Of a stretch of 64,000 nt of DNA, positions 1-7,759 are shown piece by piece. Within the stretch, counting starts at the first letter, position 1. Every line of letters starts with the position of its first letter. A program made the position numbers and the translations under genes. The notes below the pieces were generated by a model. The model was given only the letters and a program-made list of their open reading frames with translations, was not told the DNA's origin and did no database searches. This DNA is from Hyphomicrobium_A sp963724945 (lineage in GTDB: Bacteria > Pseudomonadota > Alphaproteobacteria > Rhizobiales > Hyphomicrobiaceae), in assembly GCA_963724945.1 (NCBI GenBank), contig CAVRWL010000003.1, positions 1,736,001 through 1,800,000 on the forward strand, read 5' to 3'.

Positions 1-1
1 A

Positions 2-520
2 CTCGTTGCCCCGGTCGTATCAGACCGCATCGATTGCGAGCTTTCCGCCTGGGACGCGACGGGCTTCGATCTCTCTGTTGCCAAGACGATGAGCCTCAAC
101 AACATCTACGTGCGCGCGCTGGCACAGAAGGAGCTGCTTGAGGGCGGCGCGAGCGCGCGCATCTGGGACGAGATCGACTTTACCAGGGAGAACCGCACAA
201 GCCGCAAGGGCGAGGCGGCCTGGCGGCTCGAGGCGCCGGCGACAATCTTTGGCTTTGCGACGTGGTGGCGCGCGGAGCTCGTGCCCGGCGTCCTGCTGAC
301 GACGGGACCGGGCGATCCGGCGACGCACTGGGAGCAGCTCTATTTTCCGTTGCTGGCGCCGTTGCACGCGAAGTCCGGTGAGACGATCGCCGTTGCGCTA
401 CGCTCGCGCACCTCGATCGACGCCGGCACGCACGTCGCTTGGACGGCAAGACACCTCGACGCAAAAGGCCACGAGCGCGCGCGTCAGGCCTTGAACCTCG
501 ACAAGGGCTTCCTGCCCTGA
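2..520 (+). CDS. PRMT-like SAM-dependent methyltransferase, C-terminal part (5' truncated by window)
   Basis: The reading frame is open from base 2 to the TGA at 518-520, so the N-terminal SAM-binding domain lies outside the window. The visible ~170 residues look like the beta-barrel substrate domain of protein arginine methyltransferases: a WWRAELVPGV segment followed by STGP-like 'TTGPGDPATHWEQLYFPL', which matches the family pattern in which a 'THW.Q' block precedes a short hydrophobic strand. The first ATG at 89 is internal to the domain and probably not the true start. The methyl acceptor cannot be told from this fragment. The assignment rests on pattern recall only; another class I methyltransferase with a barrel domain is possible. 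Confidence 0.6.
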   Translation, partial: LVAPVVSDRIDCELSAWDATGFDLSVAKTMSLNNIYVRALAQKELLEGGASARIWDEIDFTRENRTSRKGEAAWRLEAPATIFGFATWWRAELVPGVLLTTGPGDPATHWEQLYFPLLAPLHAKSGETIAVALRSRTSIDAGTHVAWTARHLDAKGHERARQALNLDKGFLP

Positions 521-529
521 GCCGCTGCG

Positions 530-976
530 TCAGGGCTGCAGCATCAGAGCGGTGGTGGCGATGATCGAGCCGCCGATAAGCAGCGTCGCAGCCCAGGCTG
601 CGGCGTTGCGCAGGCGCGCGTGGTTGCGCTCACGCTGCGCCTTGTCGAGCCATTCCGCCGAGCTGGGCGGCATGAGCCAGCCTTCCTCCGCCTCCTCGAC
701 GCGGCGCTCGATCACCGCCAGCTCGCTTTCGACGGGCGCCGCCGACGCGAGCGGGGCGGCTTCGCCCTCGACCGGTGAGCTTGGGGTCTCCTCCGCCGGC
801 GCCTCGGGTTGGGCCAAGAATTCCGCCACGGCTTCGGGCGCATCGCTGTAGGCAGCCTCGACGTTGGCGAGACGGCGCATCAGCGGGCGGTTCTGCATGG
901 CTCGGGCAATGTTCTCGACGAGGTCCTGCTCCGCCTCGGCGGCGAGATCCTCTTTCACAATCACTCGTGCATCCAT
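530..976 (-). CDS. hypothetical protein with C-terminal membrane anchor
   Basis: A 148-residue protein of unknown function. I chose the ATG at 976 (MDARVIVKEDL), because the 73 extra codons available upstream are arginine/proline-rich and look like non-coding frame. The protein is acidic and alanine/glutamate-rich through most of its length (repeated EE/AE runs) and ends in a single hydrophobic segment near residues 125-146 (AAWAATLLIGGSIIATTALML), so it is predicted to be a tail-anchored inner-membrane protein with its acidic part in the cytoplasm. It converges with the upstream methyltransferase fragment (9-base gap). No family recognised. Confidence 0.6.
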   Translation of the reverse strand: MDARVIVKEDLAAEAEQDLVENIARAMQNRPLMRRLANVEAAYSDAPEAVAEFLAQPEAPAEETPSSPVEGEAAPLASAAPVESELAVIERRVEEAEEGWLMPPSSAEWLDKAQRERNHARLRNAAAWAATLLIGGSIIATTALMLQP

Positions 977-1352
977 CGCGTCGAAATTCCATGAAGTTGC
1001 TGGTTCTGATGGAAAAACGCCACTCATCGAAGGCTTGCCCAAGGCGCCCATCAAAGAGCGGCGGCGCTTGGCGGGACGCAATGGGTACTGGCGCTGGCGT
1101 GCCGGTCCGTCGCAGGCAGGGGCACGGGATCTGGACGACGTGGGCGACGCGACGGACACATCGCTGGGGTCGGCGGCTGGAGTACGCATACACACCTCTC
1201 AGGGGTGCCTTGCCGCGCGCTCCCGATGTCATCCGGACACCAAACAGGCTGGCGGCTTCAGCGCCCGGACTTTAAAAGAGCCTACAGTGATGGCCGCAGC
1301 GTGGCAACGAGGTCCGCGCCTGCGCGGCGTCTTGGGATGGGGAGATCGCGCG

Positions 1353-1934
1353 ATGCTGGTGCTGGTGCTCGGATTGGCAGTGTTTTTCGCAATCCACTTG
1401 GTTCCCGCCAACGTGGAGTTGCGCAACGGTCTCATCAACCAATTCGGCGAGGTGGGGTACAAGGCCATCTTCGGGATTCTGTCGTTGATCGGTCTGACGC
1501 TGATCGTGCTCGGCTTCGCCAAGCTGCAATTGCACCCGGGCAAGGACCCGCAACTGTGGGTGCCCCCGCTGTGGGCCCGCCACGTGGCGATCGCGCTGAT
1601 GCTGCCGGCGATGATCGCGCTCGTTGCCGCCTACGTACCCTCGCACATTCACTCGGCGCTGAAGCATCCGATGCTGGTCGCCATCAAGCTGTGGGCGCTC
1701 GCGCATTTGCTCGCCAACGGCGATCTCGCTGCGCTCGTGCTGTTCGGCAGCTTCCTCGCGTTCGCCGTCTACGACCGCATCTCGGTTAAGCGGCGCGGTG
1801 CGCTCGGACCGCTTGGGAGCAAGACCGGGCCCTGGCTCAACGACGCCATCGTGGTCGTGCTCGCAACCGCGCTCTATGCCGCCATCCTCTTGTGGCTGCA
1901 CAAGTACTTCATCGGCGTGTCGCCGCTGACATGA
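1353..1934 (+). CDS. NnrU family membrane protein
   Basis: 193 residues from the ATG at 1353, preceded by GGGGAG nine bases upstream; an earlier in-frame ATG at 1290 is possible but adds a basic, non-hydrophobic stretch. The sequence starts MLVLVLGLAVFFAIHLVPA and continues with about six hydrophobic segments, typical of NnrU/NnuR-type integral membrane proteins. NnrU was first described next to denitrification genes and is also related in size and topology to carotenoid zeta-isomerase-like proteins; no denitrification gene is visible here, so no pathway can be assigned. The stop codon overlaps the next start (ATGA), indicating translational coupling with the MOSC gene. Confidence 0.8.
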   Translation: MLVLVLGLAVFFAIHLVPANVELRNGLINQFGEVGYKAIFGILSLIGLTLIVLGFAKLQLHPGKDPQLWVPPLWARHVAIALMLPAMIALVAAYVPSHIHSALKHPMLVAIKLWALAHLLANGDLAALVLFGSFLAFAVYDRISVKRRGALGPLGSKTGPWLNDAIVVVLATALYAAILLWLHKYFIGVSPLT

Positions 1935-2428
1935 GCGGGAGCGGGCGCCTCGTCGGCATCGCGGTGCGGACGGCGCACCGGGCCCCCATGCAGCCGCGGA
2001 GAAGCGCGCTCCTGTCGGTCGGAGGAGGGGTCGAAGGTGACTACAAGGGCGTCAAGCATCCCCGCCGCGGCGTCACCGTGCTCGCGCGCGAAGCCTGGGA
2101 GGCGGCGCTGGCCGAGCTCGGCGGCGAGGAGGGCGCCGCGCCGCTCGCGTGGACGGCGCGTCGCGCAAATCTCCTCGTCGAGGGCGTTGCCCTGCCGCGC
2201 GCATTGGGCGGGATCGTGCGGATCGGGCCGGTCGTGCTCGAGGTCACCTATCCGACGACCCCGTGCCGGCGCATGGACGAGGTGCGGGCCGGCCTCATGA
2301 AGGCGCTTTATCCCGACTGGCGCGGTGGGATCACCGCCCGCATCGTCGAGGGCGGGCTGGTTGCGCTCGGCAATCCCGTCGACGTTCTCCTCGCCCCGCC
2401 CGAGCGCAAGGTCAGGCTGCCAGGTTGA
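1931..2428 (+). CDS. MOSC domain-containing protein
   Basis: 165 residues starting at the ATG that overlaps the preceding TGA (ATGA at 1931-1934). The layout fits a short MOSC (molybdenum cofactor sulfurase C-terminal) protein: an early 'GVEGDYKG..HPRRGVTVL' segment, a central 'RRANLLVEGVAL' strand region, and the conserved cysteine in 'TYPTTPCRRMDEV'. MOSC domains carry sulfur or bind molybdenum cofactor and occur in YiiM/YcbX-type detoxification proteins. The coupling to an NnrU-like membrane protein is seen directly; a shared job is inference. Confidence 0.85.
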   Translation: MSGSGRLVGIAVRTAHRAPMQPRRSALLSVGGGVEGDYKGVKHPRRGVTVLAREAWEAALAELGGEEGAAPLAWTARRANLLVEGVALPRALGGIVRIGPVVLEVTYPTTPCRRMDEVRAGLMKALYPDWRGGITARIVEGGLVALGNPVDVLLAPPERKVRLPG

Positions 2429-2436
2429 GCGGGCAA

Positions 2437-2472
2437 AAAGAAGCCGAGGGCGCGGTGAGCGCACCCTCGGCT
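2437..2472 (-). terminator. Rho-independent terminator of the L,D-transpeptidase gene
   Basis: Inverted repeat AGCCGAGGG (2442-2450) with CCCTCGGCT (2464-2472). Read on the minus strand the hairpin is followed by TTCTTTTTG, as expected for an intrinsic terminator; on the plus strand no T-run follows. It lies 19 bases past the stop of the minus-strand transpeptidase gene and also separates it from the convergent MOSC gene. Confidence 0.75.
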
Positions 2473-2490
2473 GGTTGATCCGTTGCGCGA

Positions 2491-4308
2491 TTAATCGCGG
2501 CGCCCACCCTCGTACTCGACGGTGGGTGCACTGGCGCTGCGCCAGGGCTCGACGACGAACTCCGTGCGTTTGGTCGTCTCGCGGCTGAGGCCGTAGTCGG
2601 AGATGATTACGGAGGAGCCGGGCTTCATGAGCTCGGCGAGCTGCTCGACCGTCTCCTTGGGGATCTCGATGCGCTCGAGCGCGCTCGCGGGATCGGCATT
2701 GTCGCCGGCGGTGGCGACGTATTCCTGGTCCTCATGACGATGGCGGCGGTGCCACGTCCTCCTCGGCGTGGAGGAGGCCGCGGTCAGCGTGACGACGCTC
2801 CAGCGCAGGTTCTTCTCGCCCTTGGTGTAGCCGGTCGCCGTGAACACGTGCGTGCCGAGCGGCGTGTCCGGGTCGGTGATCTTCACGGGCACGTCGATCA
2901 CCGGATTATCGATGCCGAGCTTGGCCTCGAGGCGTCCGGTTTTGCGGCTGATGAAGATCGAGACGGGATTGTCCTTGCGCTTCTCGATCGCGTCGGCTGC
3001 TGCGAGCGCGGCCTTGGCGTCGACGACGGCCTTCTCCGCGGTCTTGACGTCCTGGGCGGCAGCACGCGCCGCCTTCTCGGCGTCAGCGGCGACAGCGACG
3101 GCCTTGTCGATATCACCCGCCTGCGCGGCGACGGCCCGCTTGGCGGCGGCAGCGGCGTCGGCGAGGTCGAGGACCTTCGTCTCCTCGGCGAGCTCGTCGG
3201 CCGACTGCTTCTCGAGCTCGTCCTTGGACAGCTTGTCGACCTCGACCTTAGACATCTTCGCGGTGATCTCGCGGAACTTGTCGGCGCCGTTGTCGGCCTC
3301 GCGTGCCGCCTTGCGCGCGGCGTCGTTGAGCCTGTCGTGCTCGTTGCGCGCCTTGCGGACCTCATCCTTGGCGGCGCGCGCGGCATCGGCGGCCTCCTTG
3401 GCGTGCTCGGCGGCGGCCGTCGTGCGCGCCCCGGCATCGGTGATCGCGTTCGCCAGCTGCACCCTCTCGGCGGCGCGTGCCGCAGCGGCGGCTTCGCGCG
3501 TGCGCGGTCTGTCGACGGTCTCCGCCGACGCGGGCGTCACGCCGATCAAGCTGGACATATCCTTGCCCGTGGCGGAGGCCCTCTCGGCCGCAGTGCCATC
3601 CTGCGTCTTATTGCTCGCCTGCTCGTCGGGTGGCAGCGGTGCGATGAGATGCGGGCTCGCGAACTCTACAGGTTTCAGATCGTCCTCGGTGACGATGACG
3701 CGCGCGCCGATTTCGGTGATCCCATACAAGTTGCGGGCAAAGCTCCCCGGAAGCCGGATGCAGCCGTGCGAGGCGGGATAGCCCGGCACCACGCCCTCGT
3801 GCATTGCGACGCCCGAATTGGTGATGCGGTTCATGTATGGCATCGGGGCGCCGCCATACAGATTGGAGTAGTGGTAGCGGTTCTTCTCGAGGATGCTGAA
3901 GATGCCGGTCGGGGTCTCGCGTCCGCGCATGCCGGTGGAGATGGTCGACGTCGCGATCTTGGTGGTGCCGTCGTAGACGGAGACGGTCTGCTTGCCGAGC
4001 GACACGACGATCACCAGGGGACCGGTCGGTTTCGGCAGCGTCGACGTGATCTTCTCGCCGTCATCGGGAATGTTGCGCGGGATGCGGCGCTGCGGGCGCG
4101 GCCGCTCCGCCTGCCACGGCGATGGTCCCTGCCAGCCGCCCCAGGGGAAAAGCTGTGCCTGGGCTGCGTCGGTCGCACCGGCGAGGAGGAGCCCGGTTAC
4201 CGCAAGCGTCGCGGTGACGAGTCCATGGCCGACCGCGCCTGTGTTTACTTTCCTGAAGGTTTCCAAGGAAGCACCCGTCCGAACTGAGAACGCATCTGAA
4301 GGAAGCAT
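2491..4308 (-). CDS. L,D-transpeptidase (ErfK/YbiS/YcfS/YnhG family) with long coiled coil and second degenerate domain
   Basis: A 605-residue (from ATG 4308) exported peptidoglycan cross-linking enzyme. Residues ~20-52 form a signal peptide ending ATDAAQA. Residues ~96-208 are the YkuD fold with the active-site pattern H170-(x)9-S180-H181-G182-C183-I184-R185, the catalytic cysteine being C183. Residues ~265-430 are alanine/lysine/glutamate-rich and look like a long coiled coil. Residues ~440-590 resemble the first half of a second YkuD domain ('SIFISRKTGRLEAKLG', 'DTPLGTHVFTATGY') but carry no HxxSHGC motif. A perfect TATAAT lies directly against ATG 4308, so translation may really start at TTG 4266, which would also give a tidier signal peptide. 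Family usual length is 200-400, so this is a long variant. Confidence 0.9.
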   Translation of the reverse strand: MLPSDAFSVRTGASLETFRKVNTGAVGHGLVTATLAVTGLLLAGATDAAQAQLFPWGGWQGPSPWQAERPRPQRRIPRNIPDDGEKITSTLPKPTGPLVIVVSLGKQTVSVYDGTTKIATSTISTGMRGRETPTGIFSILEKNRYHYSNLYGGAPMPYMNRITNSGVAMHEGVVPGYPASHGCIRLPGSFARNLYGITEIGARVIVTEDDLKPVEFASPHLIAPLPPDEQASNKTQDGTAAERASATGKDMSSLIGVTPASAETVDRPRTREAAAAARAAERVQLANAITDAGARTTAAAEHAKEAADAARAAKDEVRKARNEHDRLNDAARKAAREADNGADKFREITAKMSKVEVDKLSKDELEKQSADELAEETKVLDLADAAAAAKRAVAAQAGDIDKAVAVAADAEKAARAAAQDVKTAEKAVVDAKAALAAADAIEKRKDNPVSIFISRKTGRLEAKLGIDNPVIDVPVKITDPDTPLGTHVFTATGYTKGEKNLRWSVVTLTAASSTPRRTWHRRHRHEDQEYVATAGDNADPASALERIEIPKETVEQLAELMKPGSSVIISDYGLSRETTKRTEFVVEPWRSASAPTVEYEGGRRD

Positions 4309-4314
4309 ATTATA
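4309..4314 (-). promoter_or_regulatory. consensus -10 box (TATAAT) of the L,D-transpeptidase gene
   Basis: TATAAT on the minus strand at 4314-4309 immediately precedes the apparent ATG at 4308 and sits inside the odd palindrome GCATAT-T-ATATGC (4305-4317). Transcription would start around 4302, i.e. within the first codons, which argues for a downstream start codon (TTG 4266). No convincing -35 element is seen. Confidence 0.4.
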
Positions 4315-4468
4315 TGCTGGTTTTAACCCTAAATCTTCGTTAGCAGAATGTCTGCCTGCTGCGCGAAAGAGCGAATGTTGTAGCCGCGCAACCGGTAGGT
4401 GGCCGCTTGCCGGGCCGTTCCGCCCAGGTTTCGCGGACGTGATCCGACGAAATGAGTATGCTCATCCC

Positions 4469-5380
4469 ATGTCCGTTCACAACTCCCAAAAACGTCTCCT
4501 GGCTCCCGACATCACGGCCATGAAGGGGCATGGGCCGATCGTCGCGCTCACCGCCTACCACGCGCATACGGCGGCGATCGCGGACCGCTACTGCGATTTT
4601 CTCCTCGTGGGCGACAGCCTCGGCATGGTGATGCACGGATACGAGACCACGGTGCCGGTGCCGCTCGAATTGATGATCATGCACGGGCGCGCCGTGGTGC
4701 GTGGTGCCAAACATGCGCTCGTCGTCGTCGACATGCCGTTCGGCTCCTATGAGGAAAGTCCTGCCGTCGCGTTCCGCAATTCGGCACGCGTGATGAAAGA
4801 GACCGATTGCGGCGCGGTGAAGATCGAGGGCGGCCGGCGCATGGCCGAGACGATCCGCTATCTCGTCGAGCGCGGCATCCCCGTCATGTCGCATATCGGC
4901 CTCACGCCGCAATCGGTGAACGTCATCGGCGGCTTCAAGGCGCAGGGGCGCAGCGAGCAGCAGTGGGCCGCGATCGAGGAGGACGCACGCCAGGTTGCCG
5001 ACGCGGGCGCGTTCGCCGTTGTGCTCGAGGCGATTACCCAGCCGCTCGCTGAGCGCATCACCACCGCGATCGAGATCCCCACCATCGGCATCGGCGCCTC
5101 ACTGTCGTGCGACGGCCAGATCCTCGTCATGGAGGACATGCTCGGCTTGAGCCCGCGCGTGCCTCGCTTCGTCAAAAAGTTCGGCAAGGTCGGCGAGGTG
5201 ATCGAAGGCGCGATCCGCGCCTACGCCGAGGACGTGCGCGCGCGCGCGTTCCCCACGCCCGAGCACACCTATTCCATGAAGAGCCCGGCAAAAATCGGCT
5301 CCGGCCGCACGCCCGCGCGCGTCCTAGCAAGCGAGATCAAAGCCACGAAAAAGCCGAAAACCCCAAGCAGCAAGGGCTGA
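4469..5380 (+). CDS. panB: 3-methyl-2-oxobutanoate hydroxymethyltransferase
   Basis: 303 residues from ATG 4469 (MSVHNSQKRLLAPDI). PanB uses 5,10-methylene-tetrahydrofolate to hydroxymethylate 2-oxoisovalerate to ketopantoate, the first step of pantothenate and CoA synthesis, in the cytoplasm. Diagnostic segments are GDSLGMVMHGYETTVPV (metal and substrate site; Asp of GDS), VVVDMPFGSYE, AVKIEGG, GIPVMSHIGLTPQSV and the GIGAS.SCDGQILVMEDMLGL block containing the late catalytic region. The C-terminus carries a lysine/serine-rich tail beyond the usual ~265 residues. panC is not nearby. It is divergent from the transpeptidase gene. Confidence 0.97.
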   Translation: MSVHNSQKRLLAPDITAMKGHGPIVALTAYHAHTAAIADRYCDFLLVGDSLGMVMHGYETTVPVPLELMIMHGRAVVRGAKHALVVVDMPFGSYEESPAVAFRNSARVMKETDCGAVKIEGGRRMAETIRYLVERGIPVMSHIGLTPQSVNVIGGFKAQGRSEQQWAAIEEDARQVADAGAFAVVLEAITQPLAERITTAIEIPTIGIGASLSCDGQILVMEDMLGLSPRVPRFVKKFGKVGEVIEGAIRAYAEDVRARAFPTPEHTYSMKSPAKIGSGRTPARVLASEIKATKKPKTPSSKG

Positions 5381-5524
5381 GGGGTTGCGGGCAGGCCTTT
5401 ATAGAGCCTTACTGATCAATCACTTGCGCTAGGACCGCCGTCGGCTATTTATGCGGGGCTCAGAGATGCGCAAGAATGGGCCTCTGATAACGATAAGCGC
5501 CGGAAGTCAGGGGCGGAAACCGAC

Positions 5525-6283
5525 ATGGCACAGGACGACGGCTTTCTCCGCGAGGTTGAGGAAGAGATAAGGCGCGAGCGCATCGAGAAGCTCTGGCGCC
5601 AATACGGCACCTATTTCATCGCCGGTGCGGCTCTCATCGTCTTCGGCGTGCTCGGCTACCAGTATCTGCAGAACCGGCGCACCACGGCCGCAGAGGCAAC
5701 GGGCGCACGCTACATGGACGCGGTCGCGCTCGCCGACGACGGCAAGGAGGGCAGTGCCGCGGCGGAGTTCAAGAAGATCGCCGAGGACGGCACGGGCGGC
5801 TATCCGGATCTGGCGCACCTGCAACTCGCGGGTGCGCTGCTGAAGGAAGGCAAGAAAGCCGACGCGCTTGCGACCTACGAGGCGCTCGCCAACAAGGCCG
5901 ACGCCGACGATCTGTTGCGCGGCTACGCAGCCCTGCAGGCCGCCGCCATGCGGCTCGGCGACGCCGACTTTACGGAGATGCAGAATCGGCTCAACCCATT
6001 GATCGGCGACGAGAGCCCGTGGCGCTACAGCGCGCGCGAGCTGTTGGGACTGGCGGCGTTCAAGGCCGGCAACTGGAACGAGGCGCGCACGGTCTTGACG
6101 CCGCTGCTCGTCGACCAGAAGACGCCGCAGAGCATCGTCGAGCGCGCGCAGATCGTATTGGCGGAGATCGCGACCAGCGAGATCGCCAAGAAGGGCGCCG
6201 AGGCGAAGCCCGCAGCCGCGGGCGCGACTGCCGCCGAGGGAGCATCGGCGGGTGCTGCGCCGTCGGCCACGAAGAAGGAGTAG
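5525..6283 (+). CDS. YfgM-like tetratricopeptide-repeat membrane protein
   Basis: 252 residues from ATG 5525. An N-terminal cytoplasmic stretch rich in charged residues (REVEEEIRRERIEKLWRQYG) leads into one transmembrane helix (~residues 29-48, YFIAGAALIVFGVLGYQYLQ), then a periplasmic TPR-like domain (~55-225) and an alanine-rich tail. This is the architecture of E. coli YfgM, an accessory of the SecYEG translocon and periplasmic chaperone network. The gene order YfgM-BamB-Der is the same as in E. coli, which supports the call; 10 bases separate it from bamB. Confidence 0.85.
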   Translation: MAQDDGFLREVEEEIRRERIEKLWRQYGTYFIAGAALIVFGVLGYQYLQNRRTTAAEATGARYMDAVALADDGKEGSAAAEFKKIAEDGTGGYPDLAHLQLAGALLKEGKKADALATYEALANKADADDLLRGYAALQAAAMRLGDADFTEMQNRLNPLIGDESPWRYSARELLGLAAFKAGNWNEARTVLTPLLVDQKTPQSIVERAQIVLAEIATSEIAKKGAEAKPAAAGATAAEGASAGAAPSATKKE

Positions 6284-6293
6284 GGGAAAGACT

Positions 6294-7682
6294 ATGAGGG
6301 GTGGGCAACGGTGGTCACGGCGGATCGGCCTCATCGGCGCGAGCCTTGCGGCTGCCGCGCTCGCCGGCTGCTCCGACGGTCCACAGCTCCCCAAGCTCAA
6401 CGACTTGAACCCCTTCGCCGAGAAGGCGGTGCCGCTGCCCGGTAGGCGCATCTCGGTGATGCAGACCCCGGACGTGGTCACGGGCGAGCTTGCCGACGCG
6501 AGCGCGCCGATCATCCTGCCGCCTCCGCGCGCCAACGAGGATTGGGCGCAGCCCGGCGGCGATGCCAACAACGCGCCCGGCAATCTCGTCTTCGACGGGG
6601 CGGCAAGCGAGGCGTGGTCCACGAGCGCCGGCACCGGCTCGGGCAGCGCCGGCCGCGTCACCGCGAGCCCCATCGTCTATGGGGGCCACATCTACACGCT
6701 CGATGCGGCAGGCAACGTGAGCTCGTTTGCGACGTCGGGCGGCTCGGCGGAATGGCGCATCTCGCTGAAGCCGGATCGCGAGAAGGCGAAGACCCCCTGG
6801 TACTCGCTCTCGCTCTCGCTCGGCGGCGACAGCGGAGGCGGATACGGGGGCGGCCTCGCCGTCGACAACGGGCGGCTCTACGCGGCGAGCGGCTACGGCA
6901 ATGTGGTGGCCATCGATCCGCAGTCGGGAAAGAAGTTGTGGGAGAAGCAACTGGAGGCGCCGATCCGCGCCTCGCCGACGGCGGCTGGCGATCGGGTGTT
7001 CATCGTGACGCTCGACGGGCGCTTCTACTGCCTCGCTGGCGCCGACGGGGGCGAGCTGTGGTCGGTGCGCGGCCTGCCGCAGCAGGCGAGCCTCATCAAC
7101 AACGCGAGCCCGGCAGTCGATGGCGGCATCGTGGTCGTGCCCTATCCTTCCGGCGACCTCGTGGCGCTCAACGTCGCCGACGGCAGCTCGGTGTGGACCG
7201 AGAGCCTGTCGCGCACGCGCACGACCTCGGAATTGACCTCCATGAGCGACGCCGCGCGCCCGGCGATCGACAACGGCACAGTGTTTGCCGTCGGTCACGC
7301 AGGCCGCATGATCGCGACGCAATCGGCGACGGGCGAGCGGTTGTGGTCGCTCAACGTGCCGGGGATCCAGCCGCCTTGGGTCGCCGGCGACAGCGTCTTT
7401 GTCGTCGACACCAGCGGGCAGCTGATGGCGATCACGCGCAAGGACGGCAAGATTTTGTGGACGACGAAGCTGCCCGACGCCACAAGCTGGTGCGGGCCGA
7501 CGCTCGCCGGCGGCACGCTGTGGCTCGGCTCGGCGAAGGGCGCACTCGTCGGCGTCGATGCCGCGACCGGGCGCATCACGACGCAGAAGGATCTCGGCAG
7601 CGCGATCTACGTCGCGCCTGTCGTCGCGCAAGGGCGAATGTACGTCCTGACCGACAATGCCAAGCTGATCGCGCTCAACTGA
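6294..7682 (+). CDS. bamB: outer membrane assembly lipoprotein BamB-like (PQQ-type beta-propeller)
   Basis: 462 residues from ATG 6294, preceded by GGGGAAAG. A lipoprotein signal peptide ends at LAGC, making Cys26 the lipidated residue. The mature part is an eight-bladed propeller: repeated 'SPIVYGGHIYTLDAAGNVSSF', 'NVVAIDPQSGKKLWEKQ', 'DGRFYCLAGADGGELW', 'VVALNVADGSSVWTES' and similar blades, each with the Gxx(L/I)xAlDxxTGxxxW signature of PQQ-like repeats. BamB is the BAM-complex lipoprotein that helps insert beta-barrel proteins. The position between YfgM-like and Der genes agrees with this. Confidence 0.9.
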   Translation: MRGGQRWSRRIGLIGASLAAAALAGCSDGPQLPKLNDLNPFAEKAVPLPGRRISVMQTPDVVTGELADASAPIILPPPRANEDWAQPGGDANNAPGNLVFDGAASEAWSTSAGTGSGSAGRVTASPIVYGGHIYTLDAAGNVSSFATSGGSAEWRISLKPDREKAKTPWYSLSLSLGGDSGGGYGGGLAVDNGRLYAASGYGNVVAIDPQSGKKLWEKQLEAPIRASPTAAGDRVFIVTLDGRFYCLAGADGGELWSVRGLPQQASLINNASPAVDGGIVVVPYPSGDLVALNVADGSSVWTESLSRTRTTSELTSMSDAARPAIDNGTVFAVGHAGRMIATQSATGERLWSLNVPGIQPPWVAGDSVFVVDTSGQLMAITRKDGKILWTTKLPDATSWCGPTLAGGTLWLGSAKGALVGVDAATGRITTQKDLGSAIYVAPVVAQGRMYVLTDNAKLIALN

Positions 7683-7759
7683 GCGTTTAGTGCTAACGGC
7701 TACCATCCGGCCGGCGAATGCGCGATAAGGGCGCTCCTCTCGCTTCGGCCGCTCCACCC

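Noticed and set aside
864..1352. Upstream extension of the NnrU frame by 160 codons
   Set aside because: Overlaps the small anchored protein gene in antisense and adds a basic, repetitive sequence foreign to NnrU proteins.
2734..4287. Long plus-strand frame (517 codons) opposite the L,D-transpeptidase
   Set aside because: Antisense shadow of a G+C-rich gene; arginine/glycine-rich with no domain.
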